NCBI RefSeq assembly: GCF_003345355.1
Contig: NZ_QQNB01000001.1
Location: forward strand, 682,001 to 746,000
Direction: 5' to 3'
Source: Sphingomonas aracearum
Lineage (GTDB): Bacteria > Pseudomonadota > Alphaproteobacteria > Sphingomonadales > Sphingomonadaceae
Length of the DNA: 64,000 bases
Every line of letters starts with the position of its first letter. Position 1 is the first letter of the stretch. This document shows, piece after piece, positions 50,935-58,904 of this stretch. The position numbers and the translations under genes were made by a program. Under the pieces are notes generated by a model. The model did not search any database. It was not told where the DNA came from and saw only the letters and a list, made by a program, of their open reading frames with translations.

Positions 50935-52280
50935 CCCTGATGCGGCTGAAGCTGTGGCCGCGCAGCCTGTCGGGGCAGATGGCGCTGCTGATCGCGCTGG
51001 CGCTGTTCGTCGCCCAGGTGGTCAATTTCGCGCTGCTGCTGAACGAGCGCAAGCGCATCCGCATCGAACAGGCGACACGGCCCGCGGTCACGCGGCTGGT
51101 GGACGCGGCGGACGGCAATTCCGCGGAAGGGCCGCTATTCGGCCGCAACGGCGGCATCGACCTCCTGCCTGCCTCTCCCATCCGCAACGATCGCGAGCAC
51201 CGCGCCGATGTGGAAGCGGCGTTGCGCGACGCGCTGGCGGATACCGGCGTGAAGTTCGGCAGGATCGAGACGGAGGTGCGGCCGATCGCCGCCAACGACC
51301 CGCGGATGAAGCGCTGGCGGCAGCGCGGGCTGCAACGCTGGCTGCGCGCGACGGACGAGATCGTGATCGCGGTGCAGCAACCGGGCCGCGGCTGGCTGGT
51401 GCTGCGTGCGCCTTGGCGACGGGGCGACCTGGGCTTCGTCTGGGGCCTCGTTGCCCAGACGCTGATCCTGTACGGCATCATCCTGCTGCCGGTGCTGTGG
51501 ATCGGCCGGCGCCTGTCGCGCCCCTTGCGCGACCTTGCCGCCGCCGCGCGCGACTTCACGCCCGGCCGGCACGATGCGATCGAGGAACGCGGGCCGCAGG
51601 ACGTGCGCGACGTGATCGCCGCCTTCAATGCGCTGCGCCTGCGGGTCACCGGCATGCTGGACGAAAAGGACCGGATGCTCGGCGCGATCGGCCATGATCT
51701 GCGCACGCCGCTGGCCGCTCTTCGCGTGCGGATCGAGTCGGTGGAGGACGACGACGATCGCGCGCGCATGGCGGACACGATCGACGAGATGAACCGCACG
51801 CTGGACGACATCCTCAGCCTTGCCCGCGTCGGCAAGCCCAGCGAGCCGATCACCGATGTCGATGTGGCTGCGCTGGTCGATGCGGTGGTGGAGGATTTCC
51901 GCGACCTCGATCAGCCGGTGCAGTTCGACGAGCCCGTTCGCCTGCGCATGAAGCTGCGGCCGACGCTGATGCGCCGTGCGGTGCGCAACCTGATCGAGAA
52001 CGCGCTGAAATATGGCGGCGCCGCCGAAGTCCGCCTGCGCGAGGACGAACGGCAAGTCGTGATCGAGGTGGCGGACCGTGGCCCCGGCATCCCCGCCGAC
52101 CGGCTGGCCGACGTGTTCGATCCGTTCACCCGGCTGGAGGCCTCCCGCAACAAGGACACCGGCGGCATCGGCCTGGGCCTCGCGCTCACCCGGGCGATCA
52201 CGCGCGATGCCGGTGGCGAGGTGGTGCTGGCGAGCCGGCCGGAAGGCGGCCTCCGCGCCACGATCGTGCTGCCGCGCTAG
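50931..52280 (+). CDS. Sensor histidine kinase
   Basis: 449 residues from GTG 50931 (ATG 50940 alternative). Two membrane helices at about 16-38 and 172-193 bracket a periplasmic sensor of about 130 residues rich in Arg/Asp. HAMP (RRLSRPLRDLAAAARDF), H-box AIGHDLRTPLAAL, N-box NLIENALKYG, and G-box GIGLGLALTRAI are intact. Pairs with the overlapping OmpR-type regulator. A periplasmic calcium/cationic signal is plausible because of the EF-hand gene, but untested. Confidence 0.94.
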   Translation: MTLMRLKLWPRSLSGQMALLIALALFVAQVVNFALLLNERKRIRIEQATRPAVTRLVDAADGNSAEGPLFGRNGGIDLLPASPIRNDREHRADVEAALRDALADTGVKFGRIETEVRPIAANDPRMKRWRQRGLQRWLRATDEIVIAVQQPGRGWLVLRAPWRRGDLGFVWGLVAQTLILYGIILLPVLWIGRRLSRPLRDLAAAARDFTPGRHDAIEERGPQDVRDVIAAFNALRLRVTGMLDEKDRMLGAIGHDLRTPLAALRVRIESVEDDDDRARMADTIDEMNRTLDDILSLARVGKPSEPITDVDVAALVDAVVEDFRDLDQPVQFDEPVRLRMKLRPTLMRRAVRNLIENALKYGGAAEVRLREDERQVVIEVADRGPGIPADRLADVFDPFTRLEASRNKDTGGIGLGLALTRAITRDAGGEVVLASRPEGGLRATIVLPR

Positions 52281-52401
52281 ATGGCGATATCGTTATTCTT
52301 ACAAGTATCTCCGCGCGCCGGCAAAAAGTAGTGAGTTGCCGGTGTAAGCGAGGGTGCGCATCTTTACTTGCATCCGGTAGCGCTCAGGGCCGGCAGGTTG
52401 A

Positions 52402-52788
52402 TCACGACGATGTGCGTCTTGCGCCGTGTTCGGAACGAACTTCAATTTGCGACAGAAGCGTTGCGATCGCGCGAAAGAGCTTGACGCCCATCGTTGTGAG
52501 CTGGGTGGAGCCCCTCCCTATCGGATCGGACTTTTCGATGATGTGACCATTCCCTTCATTGCCGAATGCAAACCCGCTTAGTCCTGCGATTACAGCGTCG
52601 CCTAGGCCGTGTTCAGCACGGTGCTGATCGACTTTGGTCCAGAACTCACAGATTTCTACATCATCCCAGTTTCGAGTACCAGGTCCGGCTTGATGAACTA
52701 TAGCAGCCAGCGCGCTGACGCGACCAGGTGATGTGCTATATTGTGCTGCCAATTCGGCAAGCAGGTCGTGTGTCAGCAGAGAGTCCAT
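52402..52788 (-). CDS. Hypothetical protein (orphan)
   Basis: 128 residues from ATG 52788 with AGGAAG upstream. MDSLLTHDLLAELAAQYSTS..., EICEFWTKVDQHRAEHGLGD and GHIIEKSDPIGRGSTQLT are the readable features; it is soluble and mixed alpha/beta in character, with no motif I recognise. Base composition of this gene and the surrounding 52.3-53.0 kb is visibly more A/T-rich than its neighbours, hinting at acquisition. Flanks carry no transposase. Confidence 0.6.
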   Translation of the reverse strand: MDSLLTHDLLAELAAQYSTSPGRVSALAAIVHQAGPGTRNWDDVEICEFWTKVDQHRAEHGLGDAVIAGLSGFAFGNEGNGHIIEKSDPIGRGSTQLTTMGVKLFRAIATLLSQIEVRSEHGARRTSS

Positions 52789-53005
52789 GTTGCTTCCTTT
52801 TTTACGGCGCAGCTTAGCGGGATCGGTGCAACGGCAACATGAAAACCTGATCCGATGCTGATTCAATTCTGGTGGCCGCCTGCGCATCATTCGCCGGAGT
52901 GGCGAACCTACAACTTGTGATCGCAGGGTGATCGCCAAGCCACAGAGGCTCACCCACGCGTTTTGATGAGAGACGACGACGCCCACATACGCATACGTAC
53001 CCGAA

Positions 53006-54997
53006 TCAGCTCTCCACAACTCCCGCCGCTGCGGCTGCGGGGCGATGGCCCAGCACCTTCAGCAGGCTGTCCACGGAATAGGGTTTACGCAGCAGCTCGA
53101 AGCCGTGGTCGCTTTCCTGCGCCAGGACGTGGCTGTAGCCGCTGGTCAGCACCACGCGCAGGCCGGGCCAGCGGTCGGCGATGCGACGGGCGAGTTCCAG
53201 GCCGTTGATGCCCGGCATGATGACGTCGCTGAACACCAGGTCGAACTTGGCCGCGGCGGTTTCCAGCAGTTCCAGCGCCGCCTCGCCGTTCTGCGCCCAG
53301 GTGACGATCTGCCCCAAATCCTCGAGCAGGCCGCGCGCAAACCGGCCGACGACTTCGTTGTCCTCGACCAGCAGCACGCGCTGCGTCGCCATCCGCTCCG
53401 CACCCGCCTTGCGGATGGCGGAAGGCTGCGCATGCTCGCCCTGCATCAGCGGCAGGTACAGGGTGAAGGCGGTGCCGTGACCGATGCGGCTTTCCACGTC
53501 GATCTCGCCGCCGGACTGCTTGGCAAAGCCGTGCACCTGGCTGAGCCCCAGGCCGGTGCCCTTGTTCAGCCCCTTGGTGGTGAAGAACGGCTCGAAGATG
53601 TGCTTCAGCGTTTCCGGGGCGATGCCGCTGCCGCTGTCCTCCACCCGGACGGCAACAAAGGCGGCGTTCGATGCGCCATGGCCGCGCACGGCCGGCAGGC
53701 CGTCCGCGATGCGGCTGGAGACGGTGAGGCAGCCGCCCGCCGGCATCGCGTCGCGCGCGTTGACCACCAGGTTCAGCACCGCCGTCTCGAACTGGTTGAG
53801 ATCGGCGTTGACGATGCGCGGCTCGCTGCCGGGTTCGGCATCCGGCGCATCCATGTCGAAGCGCACCTCGATGATCGCCCCGACGCTTGCCTCGATGATC
53901 TGCCGCATGCCCGCGACCCGCTCTGACACGTCGAAGACCTCGGGGCGCAGCGGCTGGCGCCGGGCAAAGGCGAGCAGCTGGGAGGTGAGCGCGGCCGCGC
54001 GGTCCGCCGTGTCCGAGATCGCCTGAAGGTACCGCTCGCGCCGCTCCGGTGCGATGTTCGGCATCTTCAGGAGGTCCGCCGAGGAACGGATCACGGTGAG
54101 CAGGTTGTTGAAATCGTGCGCCACGCCGCCCGTGAGACGGCCGACCGCCTCCATCTTCTGCGCCTGCGCCATGGCCTCGCGCGCGCGCTCCACCTCCTGC
54201 TGCGCCTGCCACTTCCCGGTCAGGTCGCGCGTGATCTTGGCAAAGCCGATCAGCTCGCCCGCCTCGTTGCGGATCGGATCGAGCAGCACGCCGGCGCGAA
54301 AGCGGGTGCCGTCCTTGCGCACCCGCCAGCTTTCGATGTCGTACTTGCCTTCTTCCACCGCGACGCGCAGCGCGCGTTCCGGCTCGCCCGCCTGGCGGTC
54401 CTCCTCCGTGTAGAAGCGGGAGAAATGCTGCCCGACGATCTCGCTTTCGGTATATCCCTTGATCGCCTCCGCGCCGGCATTCCAGTTGGTGACCACGCCG
54501 GTGGGGTCCAGCATGTAGATCGCGCAATCCCTGACGCCCTGCACGAGCAGGCGGAACCGTTCCTCGCTTTCGCGAAGCTCGCGGTCGATCCGGCGCTTGT
54601 CGGTGATGTCGCGCGTGACCTTGGCGAAGCCGATCAGCGACCCGTCCTCGTCGATCACCGGGTCGATCACCACGCTGGTCCAGAAGCGGGTGCCGTCCTT
54701 GCGCACGCGCCAGCCCTCCGCCTCGAACGTGCCGTGTTCGGCAGAGGCGGCGAGCGCACGCGCGGGGAGGCCCGAGGCGCGATCCTCCTCCGTGTAGAAG
54801 CGGGAGAAGTGCTGCCCGATGATCTCTTCGGCCGTGTACCCCTTGAACCGCTCCGCCCCGGCGTTCCAGCTCACCACATAGCCGTCGCGATCCAGCAGGT
54901 AGATCGCATAGTCCTTCACCGCCTTCACCAGCAGTTCGAAGCGCCGATCACCGACAATCGCCGGGTTGCTTGTTTTGGTCACCTGGCCCGCATCCAT
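53006..54997 (-). CDS. PAS-PAS hybrid histidine kinase with C-terminal receiver
   Basis: About 663 residues from ATG 54997 (GTG 55012 possible). Two tandem PAS domains are internal duplicates: both contain WNAGAE...KGYT and IIGQHFSRFYTEEDR or IVGQHFSRFYTEEDR, followed by GWRVRKDGTRFW / SWRVRKDGTRFR and a PAC part GFAKVTRDIT/GFAKITRDLT. A HisKA_2-like H-box GGVAHDFNNLLTVIRSSADL follows, then NLVVNARDAMPAGG, GTGLGLSQVHGFAKQSGG, and a receiver with VFSDVIMPGINGLELA. No membrane helix, so cytoplasmic; PAS may bind flavin or heme but no Cys of LOV type (NCRFL) is seen. It lies 35 bases after the GH92 gene. Confidence 0.93.
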   Translation of the reverse strand: MDAGQVTKTSNPAIVGDRRFELLVKAVKDYAIYLLDRDGYVVSWNAGAERFKGYTAEEIIGQHFSRFYTEEDRASGLPARALAASAEHGTFEAEGWRVRKDGTRFWTSVVIDPVIDEDGSLIGFAKVTRDITDKRRIDRELRESEERFRLLVQGVRDCAIYMLDPTGVVTNWNAGAEAIKGYTESEIVGQHFSRFYTEEDRQAGEPERALRVAVEEGKYDIESWRVRKDGTRFRAGVLLDPIRNEAGELIGFAKITRDLTGKWQAQQEVERAREAMAQAQKMEAVGRLTGGVAHDFNNLLTVIRSSADLLKMPNIAPERRERYLQAISDTADRAAALTSQLLAFARRQPLRPEVFDVSERVAGMRQIIEASVGAIIEVRFDMDAPDAEPGSEPRIVNADLNQFETAVLNLVVNARDAMPAGGCLTVSSRIADGLPAVRGHGASNAAFVAVRVEDSGSGIAPETLKHIFEPFFTTKGLNKGTGLGLSQVHGFAKQSGGEIDVESRIGHGTAFTLYLPLMQGEHAQPSAIRKAGAERMATQRVLLVEDNEVVGRFARGLLEDLGQIVTWAQNGEAALELLETAAAKFDLVFSDVIMPGINGLELARRIADRWPGLRVVLTSGYSHVLAQESDHGFELLRKPYSVDSLLKVLGHRPAAAAAGVVES

Positions 54998-55032
54998 TCT
55001 CCGACGTTCCACGGCATGTTTTACACCCGGGA

Positions 55033-57363
55033 TCAGTAACCTGTCATGGAATAAGGACGATTGTTTCTGCCGGTCGCCCAGCGACGATCGGGGTTGGCGG
55101 CCATAGTGAAGCGAAGCTCGCCGCCCGCCAGGATCTCGTCATGGGTGATGTACCCGCGGGCAAGCGGCCGGCCGTTCAGCGCGACCTGGCCGATATAGCG
55201 GTTGGCCGGCGTCAGGCCGTCCGCCACGATGCGAAAGCGCCGGCCGTTCGGCAGGTTCAGCGTGGCGGCCTCCACGAACGGACGGCCGATCACATACTGC
55301 CCGCTGCCCGGCGTGACGGGATAGAAGCCGAGCGCCGTGAACACCGCCCAGGCGGACATCTGGCCGAGATCGTCGTTGCCGGACAGGCCGTCGGGCGTCG
55401 GCTTGTACTGGCTGGCCATGATCTGGGCGAGCCGTTCCTGCGTGCGCCACGGGGCGCCGGCATAGGAATAGAGATAGGCTACATGGTGGCTCGGCTCGTT
55501 GCCGTGGATATACTGGCCGATCAGCCCGGCGATGTCCTCGGCATGGCTATAGTCGAGCCTGGAATTGTCGTAATCGAACATGGCGTCGAGCTTCTTCACG
55601 GCCGCCCGGTCACCGCCCAGCAGCCGGATCAGCCCGCCCTGGTCCTGCGGCACGAACCACGAATATTGCCAGGCATTGCCTTCCGTATAGTCCGAGCCGT
55701 AGTTGATCGCGGTCGGGTCGAAGGGTGTGCGGAAGCTGCCGTCCGCCTTGCGCGCGCGGACGAAGCCGGTCCGGCGGTCGAACGTGTTGCGCCAGTTTGC
55801 GCTGCGCTTCTCGAAGCGCAGGGCGATGTCGGTGCGGCCGAGCGCGCGGGCCATGCGCGCGATCGTCCAGTCGTCATAGGCATATTCGACGGTCTTGGAG
55901 GCGGCTTCCGGTTCCTTGTCGATCGGAACGAAGCCGCGCTTCTTGTATTCGTCCAGCCCGCCATAGGGGCCGTAATCGGCGCTGGCGACCATGGCGTCGA
56001 GCGCGGCATTGGCGTCGAAGCCCTTGATGCCCTTCAGATAGGCATCGGCGATGACGGGCACGGCGTGATAGCCGATCATCGTCCACGTCTCGCGGCCATG
56101 GAATTGCCAGATCGGCAGGATGCCGTCGGGGCTTACCTGCCGGCTGGCGATCAGCGAGTTCACGAAGTCCGCATTCCTCGTCGCCGGCTGAACGAGCGTG
56201 AGCAGCGGATGCTCGGCGCGGAACGTATCCCAAAGCGAAAAGGTGGAATGGAAGGTGAAGCCCTCCGCACGGTGCACCTGATCGTCCGGCCCCCGCCAGC
56301 GGCCGTCCGCATCGCCATAGACGGAGGGCGCCAGCAGGCTGTGGTAGAGCGCGGTATACACCGTCTTGCGCATCGGCGCCTCGGCGGTGAGGTCCACCGC
56401 GCCGAGCGACTTCTCCCACGCGCTGCGCGTGGCGGCGCGGATCGCGTCGAAGCCGCCGGGTTCCGCAGCCAGATTGGCGAGCGCCCCGGCCTGGTCGACG
56501 CCGGACAGCGCCACCTTCACCTCCAGCGGCCGGGCAAGCGCGCCGAAGTCCAGCTGCGCCACCAGCGCGCGCCCCTGCACCTCGGCGGCATCGCTGCGAC
56601 CGCGGAACGGGCCCTGGAAGCCGCGATAGGCGACCTTTTCCTCGCGGTTCAGAAACGAATGGGCCTTGATCGTTTCCGAAAAGCGCATGGCGAACCAGAG
56701 CTTGCGCGCCGGCGCCCAGCCGCGTGTCTCGCGCATGCCGACCAGCGTTCCATCGGGCAGCAGGCGCAGCGACGACCACAGGATCTTGCCCGGATAATTG
56801 TACAGCGAGGTGCGCAGGTCGAGCACCAGGCTCGCCGCCTGCCCCGCCGGGAAGCCGTAGCGGTGTACGCCGACACGCGTGCCGGCGGTCAGCTCCGCGC
56901 GGATGCCGGTGTCGGCCAGCGTGACCGCATAATAGCCGGGATGCGCCTCCTCCTGCGCATGGCTGAAGCGCGAGCGATAGCCCGAGTTTGGCACCCTGGG
57001 ATCGCCGGGCTCCAGCTTCGCGCCGGCGGTGAGCTGCGGCATGACCAGCACGTCGCCGAGATCGGAATGGCCGGCGCCCGAAAAGTGGGTGTGGCTGAAA
57101 CCCTGGATCGTCGGGTCGTCATGGCGATAGCCAGCCGCATGGCCGTAGCAGGTTCGGATCTCGCAGGTGGCATCGGTGTCCGGCGACAGCTGCACCATGC
57201 CGAACGGCGCCACTGCACCCGGAAAGCTATGCCCCTCCCCGCCCGTGCCGATGAACGGGTCCACCGTTTCGTAGGCGCTGGGCGCGGAGGCTTCCTGTGG
57301 CGGCGCCGCGCCGACCAGGAACAGCGGCAGGGCGGCGGCGGCACGAAGGCGGGGAATACGCAT
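55033..57363 (-). CDS. GH92 alpha-mannosidase, exported
   Basis: 776 residues from ATG 57363 with a signal peptide (LRAAAALPLFLVGAAPP). YETVDPFIGTGGEGHSFPGA and PFGMVQLSPDTD open the GH92 family; FSHTHFSGAG, GGLDEYKKRGF, GNDDLGQMSAWAVFTALGFYPV and GSGQYVIGRP are further family blocks. GH92 enzymes are Ca-dependent inverting exo-alpha-mannosidases with Glu/Asp catalysis. Likely periplasmic and acts on mannosylated glycans. No SusC/D pair is nearby. The hybrid kinase gene follows with only a 35-base gap. Confidence 0.93.
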   Translation of the reverse strand: MRIPRLRAAAALPLFLVGAAPPQEASAPSAYETVDPFIGTGGEGHSFPGAVAPFGMVQLSPDTDATCEIRTCYGHAAGYRHDDPTIQGFSHTHFSGAGHSDLGDVLVMPQLTAGAKLEPGDPRVPNSGYRSRFSHAQEEAHPGYYAVTLADTGIRAELTAGTRVGVHRYGFPAGQAASLVLDLRTSLYNYPGKILWSSLRLLPDGTLVGMRETRGWAPARKLWFAMRFSETIKAHSFLNREEKVAYRGFQGPFRGRSDAAEVQGRALVAQLDFGALARPLEVKVALSGVDQAGALANLAAEPGGFDAIRAATRSAWEKSLGAVDLTAEAPMRKTVYTALYHSLLAPSVYGDADGRWRGPDDQVHRAEGFTFHSTFSLWDTFRAEHPLLTLVQPATRNADFVNSLIASRQVSPDGILPIWQFHGRETWTMIGYHAVPVIADAYLKGIKGFDANAALDAMVASADYGPYGGLDEYKKRGFVPIDKEPEAASKTVEYAYDDWTIARMARALGRTDIALRFEKRSANWRNTFDRRTGFVRARKADGSFRTPFDPTAINYGSDYTEGNAWQYSWFVPQDQGGLIRLLGGDRAAVKKLDAMFDYDNSRLDYSHAEDIAGLIGQYIHGNEPSHHVAYLYSYAGAPWRTQERLAQIMASQYKPTPDGLSGNDDLGQMSAWAVFTALGFYPVTPGSGQYVIGRPFVEAATLNLPNGRRFRIVADGLTPANRYIGQVALNGRPLARGYITHDEILAGGELRFTMAANPDRRWATGRNNRPYSMTGY

Positions 57364-57443
57364 TCCGGCACCTAAGCAGATGGCGGGGCGAGCGCCAAGC
57401 GGACGGGGCGAGACCCCGCCGAACCGGCGCCGCCTTCGTTGCG

Positions 57444-57488
57444 GGGCGACGTCGCGCGGCGGCCGCCCGGCGGCCCGCGACGTCGCCC
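57444..57488 (-). terminator. GC-rich hairpin after the SDR gene
   Basis: GGGCGACGTCGCG (57444-57456) pairs with CGCGACGTCGCCC (57476-57488) around a loop that is itself palindromic (GGCGGCCGCC). It follows the SDR stop at 57501 and precedes the GH92 gene. There is no T-run, so it may be a terminator or a repeat element. Confidence 0.55.
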
Positions 57489-57500
57489 GGCGCAAGCAGC

Positions 57501-58271
57501 CTATTGCCCCTCGCGCGCCTTGCGGGCGAACTCGTTGAGCTGCACCAATGTCTCGTCGAAGCGCCCTTCCGCCTCGGCGTTGCGAAGAAAGCGGACGCGC
57601 TCCACCAGGATCTCGGGCGGGGTGCCCCCGGCTTGCGTCCACAGCGCGATCACCTCGTCCGCGAACTCGTCGAGCGGCTGGTAGCCGGGGCGGTTCTCCT
57701 GCCCGGGCGTGAGGCCGGTCTGCACCGCCGGCGGCGCCAGCTCGACCACTTCCACCCGGCCCTGCAACGCCTGGCGCAGCGACACCGTGTAGGAATGGAT
57801 CGCCGCCTTGGTCGCATTGTAGGTGGGCGTGGCGACCAGCGGCACGAAGGCGAGCCCGGACGTGACGTTGACGATCGCGGCGTCCTCCTGCGCGCACAGA
57901 TGCTCGATCAGCGCGTTGGTGAGGCGGATGGGGCCGAGCAGGTTGGTGGTGATCGTCGCCTCCGCGTCGGCGAGGTCGCGCTGCGTGTCCAGCGGCTCGA
58001 AGCGCATGATCCCGGCATTGTTGACCAGCACGTTGAGCGCCGGATGCTCGGCGACCGCGCGGGCGGCGAACGCCTCGATCGCGGCGCCGTTCTCGATATC
58101 GAGCGCGATCGGGTGGATGTTTTCGCGCCCTTCCGCCGCCGCCTGCAGCGCTTCGAGGCGGCGACCGGCGATGATCACGGTGTTGCCCAGATCGTGCAGG
58201 CGATGCGCCAGCGCCTCGCCGATGCCCGATCCGCCGCCGGTGATGAGGATGGTGTTGCCGTTGCGCTTCAT
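57501..58271 (-). CDS. Short-chain dehydrogenase (DltE/YdfG-like)
   Basis: 256 residues from ATG 58271. TGGGSGIGEALAHRL cofactor motif, NNAGIM, catalytic Ser in VTSGLAF, and YNATKAAIHSYTVSLRQALQ with the YxxxK pair. PAVQTGLTPGQ is typical of the DltE-like NAD(P)-dependent group. A HxlR regulator is encoded divergently, so it is probably induced by an electrophile or quinone-like stress through that regulator. Substrate unknown. Confidence 0.9.
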   Translation of the reverse strand: MKRNGNTILITGGGSGIGEALAHRLHDLGNTVIIAGRRLEALQAAAEGRENIHPIALDIENGAAIEAFAARAVAEHPALNVLVNNAGIMRFEPLDTQRDLADAEATITTNLLGPIRLTNALIEHLCAQEDAAIVNVTSGLAFVPLVATPTYNATKAAIHSYTVSLRQALQGRVEVVELAPPAVQTGLTPGQENRPGYQPLDEFADEVIALWTQAGGTPPEILVERVRFLRNAEAEGRFDETLVQLNEFARKAREGQ

Positions 58272-58372
58272 GGCATGCTCCTGTGGGCTATGGAGCCGCT
58301 TACCTAGGCGCCTTGTTTCCGGACGGAAGAAGGCACCGCAAAGATTGCTACGCACCGCCAGGAGAGTGTTCG

Positions 58373-58798
58373 TTGAGCCAGCCATCGAGTTCCCCCGCTC
58401 CCAAACCCTGGCCCGAAGCGGACCCGAGCGTGGATGCGCTGGCCGCCGACGTGATCGGGCGGGTTGCCGACAAATGGACGATGCTGATCCTGGAGGCGCT
58501 GGCCGACCACGGCACCCTGCGCTTCACCGAAGTGGGCCGGCAGGTGCCCGGCATCAGCCAGAAGATGCTGACCCAGACGCTGCGCCAGATGGAGCGCGAC
58601 GGGCTGGTGATGCGCACGGTGCATGCCGTCGTGCCGCCGCGGGTGGACTATCGCCTGACCGACCTCGGCCTCAGCCTCGGCGAGGCGTTTTGCGGCGTGT
58701 GGCTGTGGGCGGAGCGCAACCTTGCGCGCATCGAGGAAGCGCGGGCGGCGTTCGATCGGGGGGCGTCATCACCCTCTCCCACCGTTCGCCTCGAGTAG
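58373..58798 (+). CDS. HxlR family transcriptional regulator
   Basis: 141 residues from TTG 58373 with AGGAGAG 7 bases before. ALAADVIGRVADKWTMLILEAL, then GTLRFTEVGRQVPGISQKMLTQTLRQMERDGLV and VPPRVDYRLTDLG: the HxlR winged helix (given as GTLRFTEVGRQVPG and ISQKMLTQTLRQME). The usual sensing cysteine near the start is not present; one Cys occurs late (AFCGVW). The 101-base gap to the SDR contains GCTTACCTAGGCGCC, a possible operator. Likely regulates the adjacent SDR. Confidence 0.88.
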   Translation: MSQPSSSPAPKPWPEADPSVDALAADVIGRVADKWTMLILEALADHGTLRFTEVGRQVPGISQKMLTQTLRQMERDGLVMRTVHAVVPPRVDYRLTDLGLSLGEAFCGVWLWAERNLARIEEARAAFDRGASSPSPTVRLE

Positions 58799-58809
58799 GC
58801 GTAGAGCGT

Positions 58810-58865
58810 GTCGAGACGCCGTATCGAGAGGTCGCCCGCCACCTCTCTCGATAGGCGCTCTCGAC
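58810..58865. repeat. Imperfect intergenic inverted repeat
   Basis: GTGTCGAGACGCC.TATCGAGAGGT (58808-58832) and ACCTCTCTCGATAGGCGCTCTCGAC (58841-58865, given as ACCTCTCTCGATA + GGCGCTCTCGAC) form arms of about 23 bases around an 8-base spacer. Another of the short palindromic families, between HxlR and the hydrolase stop. Confidence 0.7.
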
Positions 58866-58904
58866 AGGCTCGATCGCTATTCGAGACGAACGGATGAGGT
58901 CGGC

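Noticed and set aside
57364..57897. N-terminal extension of the GH92 gene to an upstream start
   Set aside because: The extension would be low-complexity Arg/Ala sequence; the ATG at 57363 gives a proper signal peptide.
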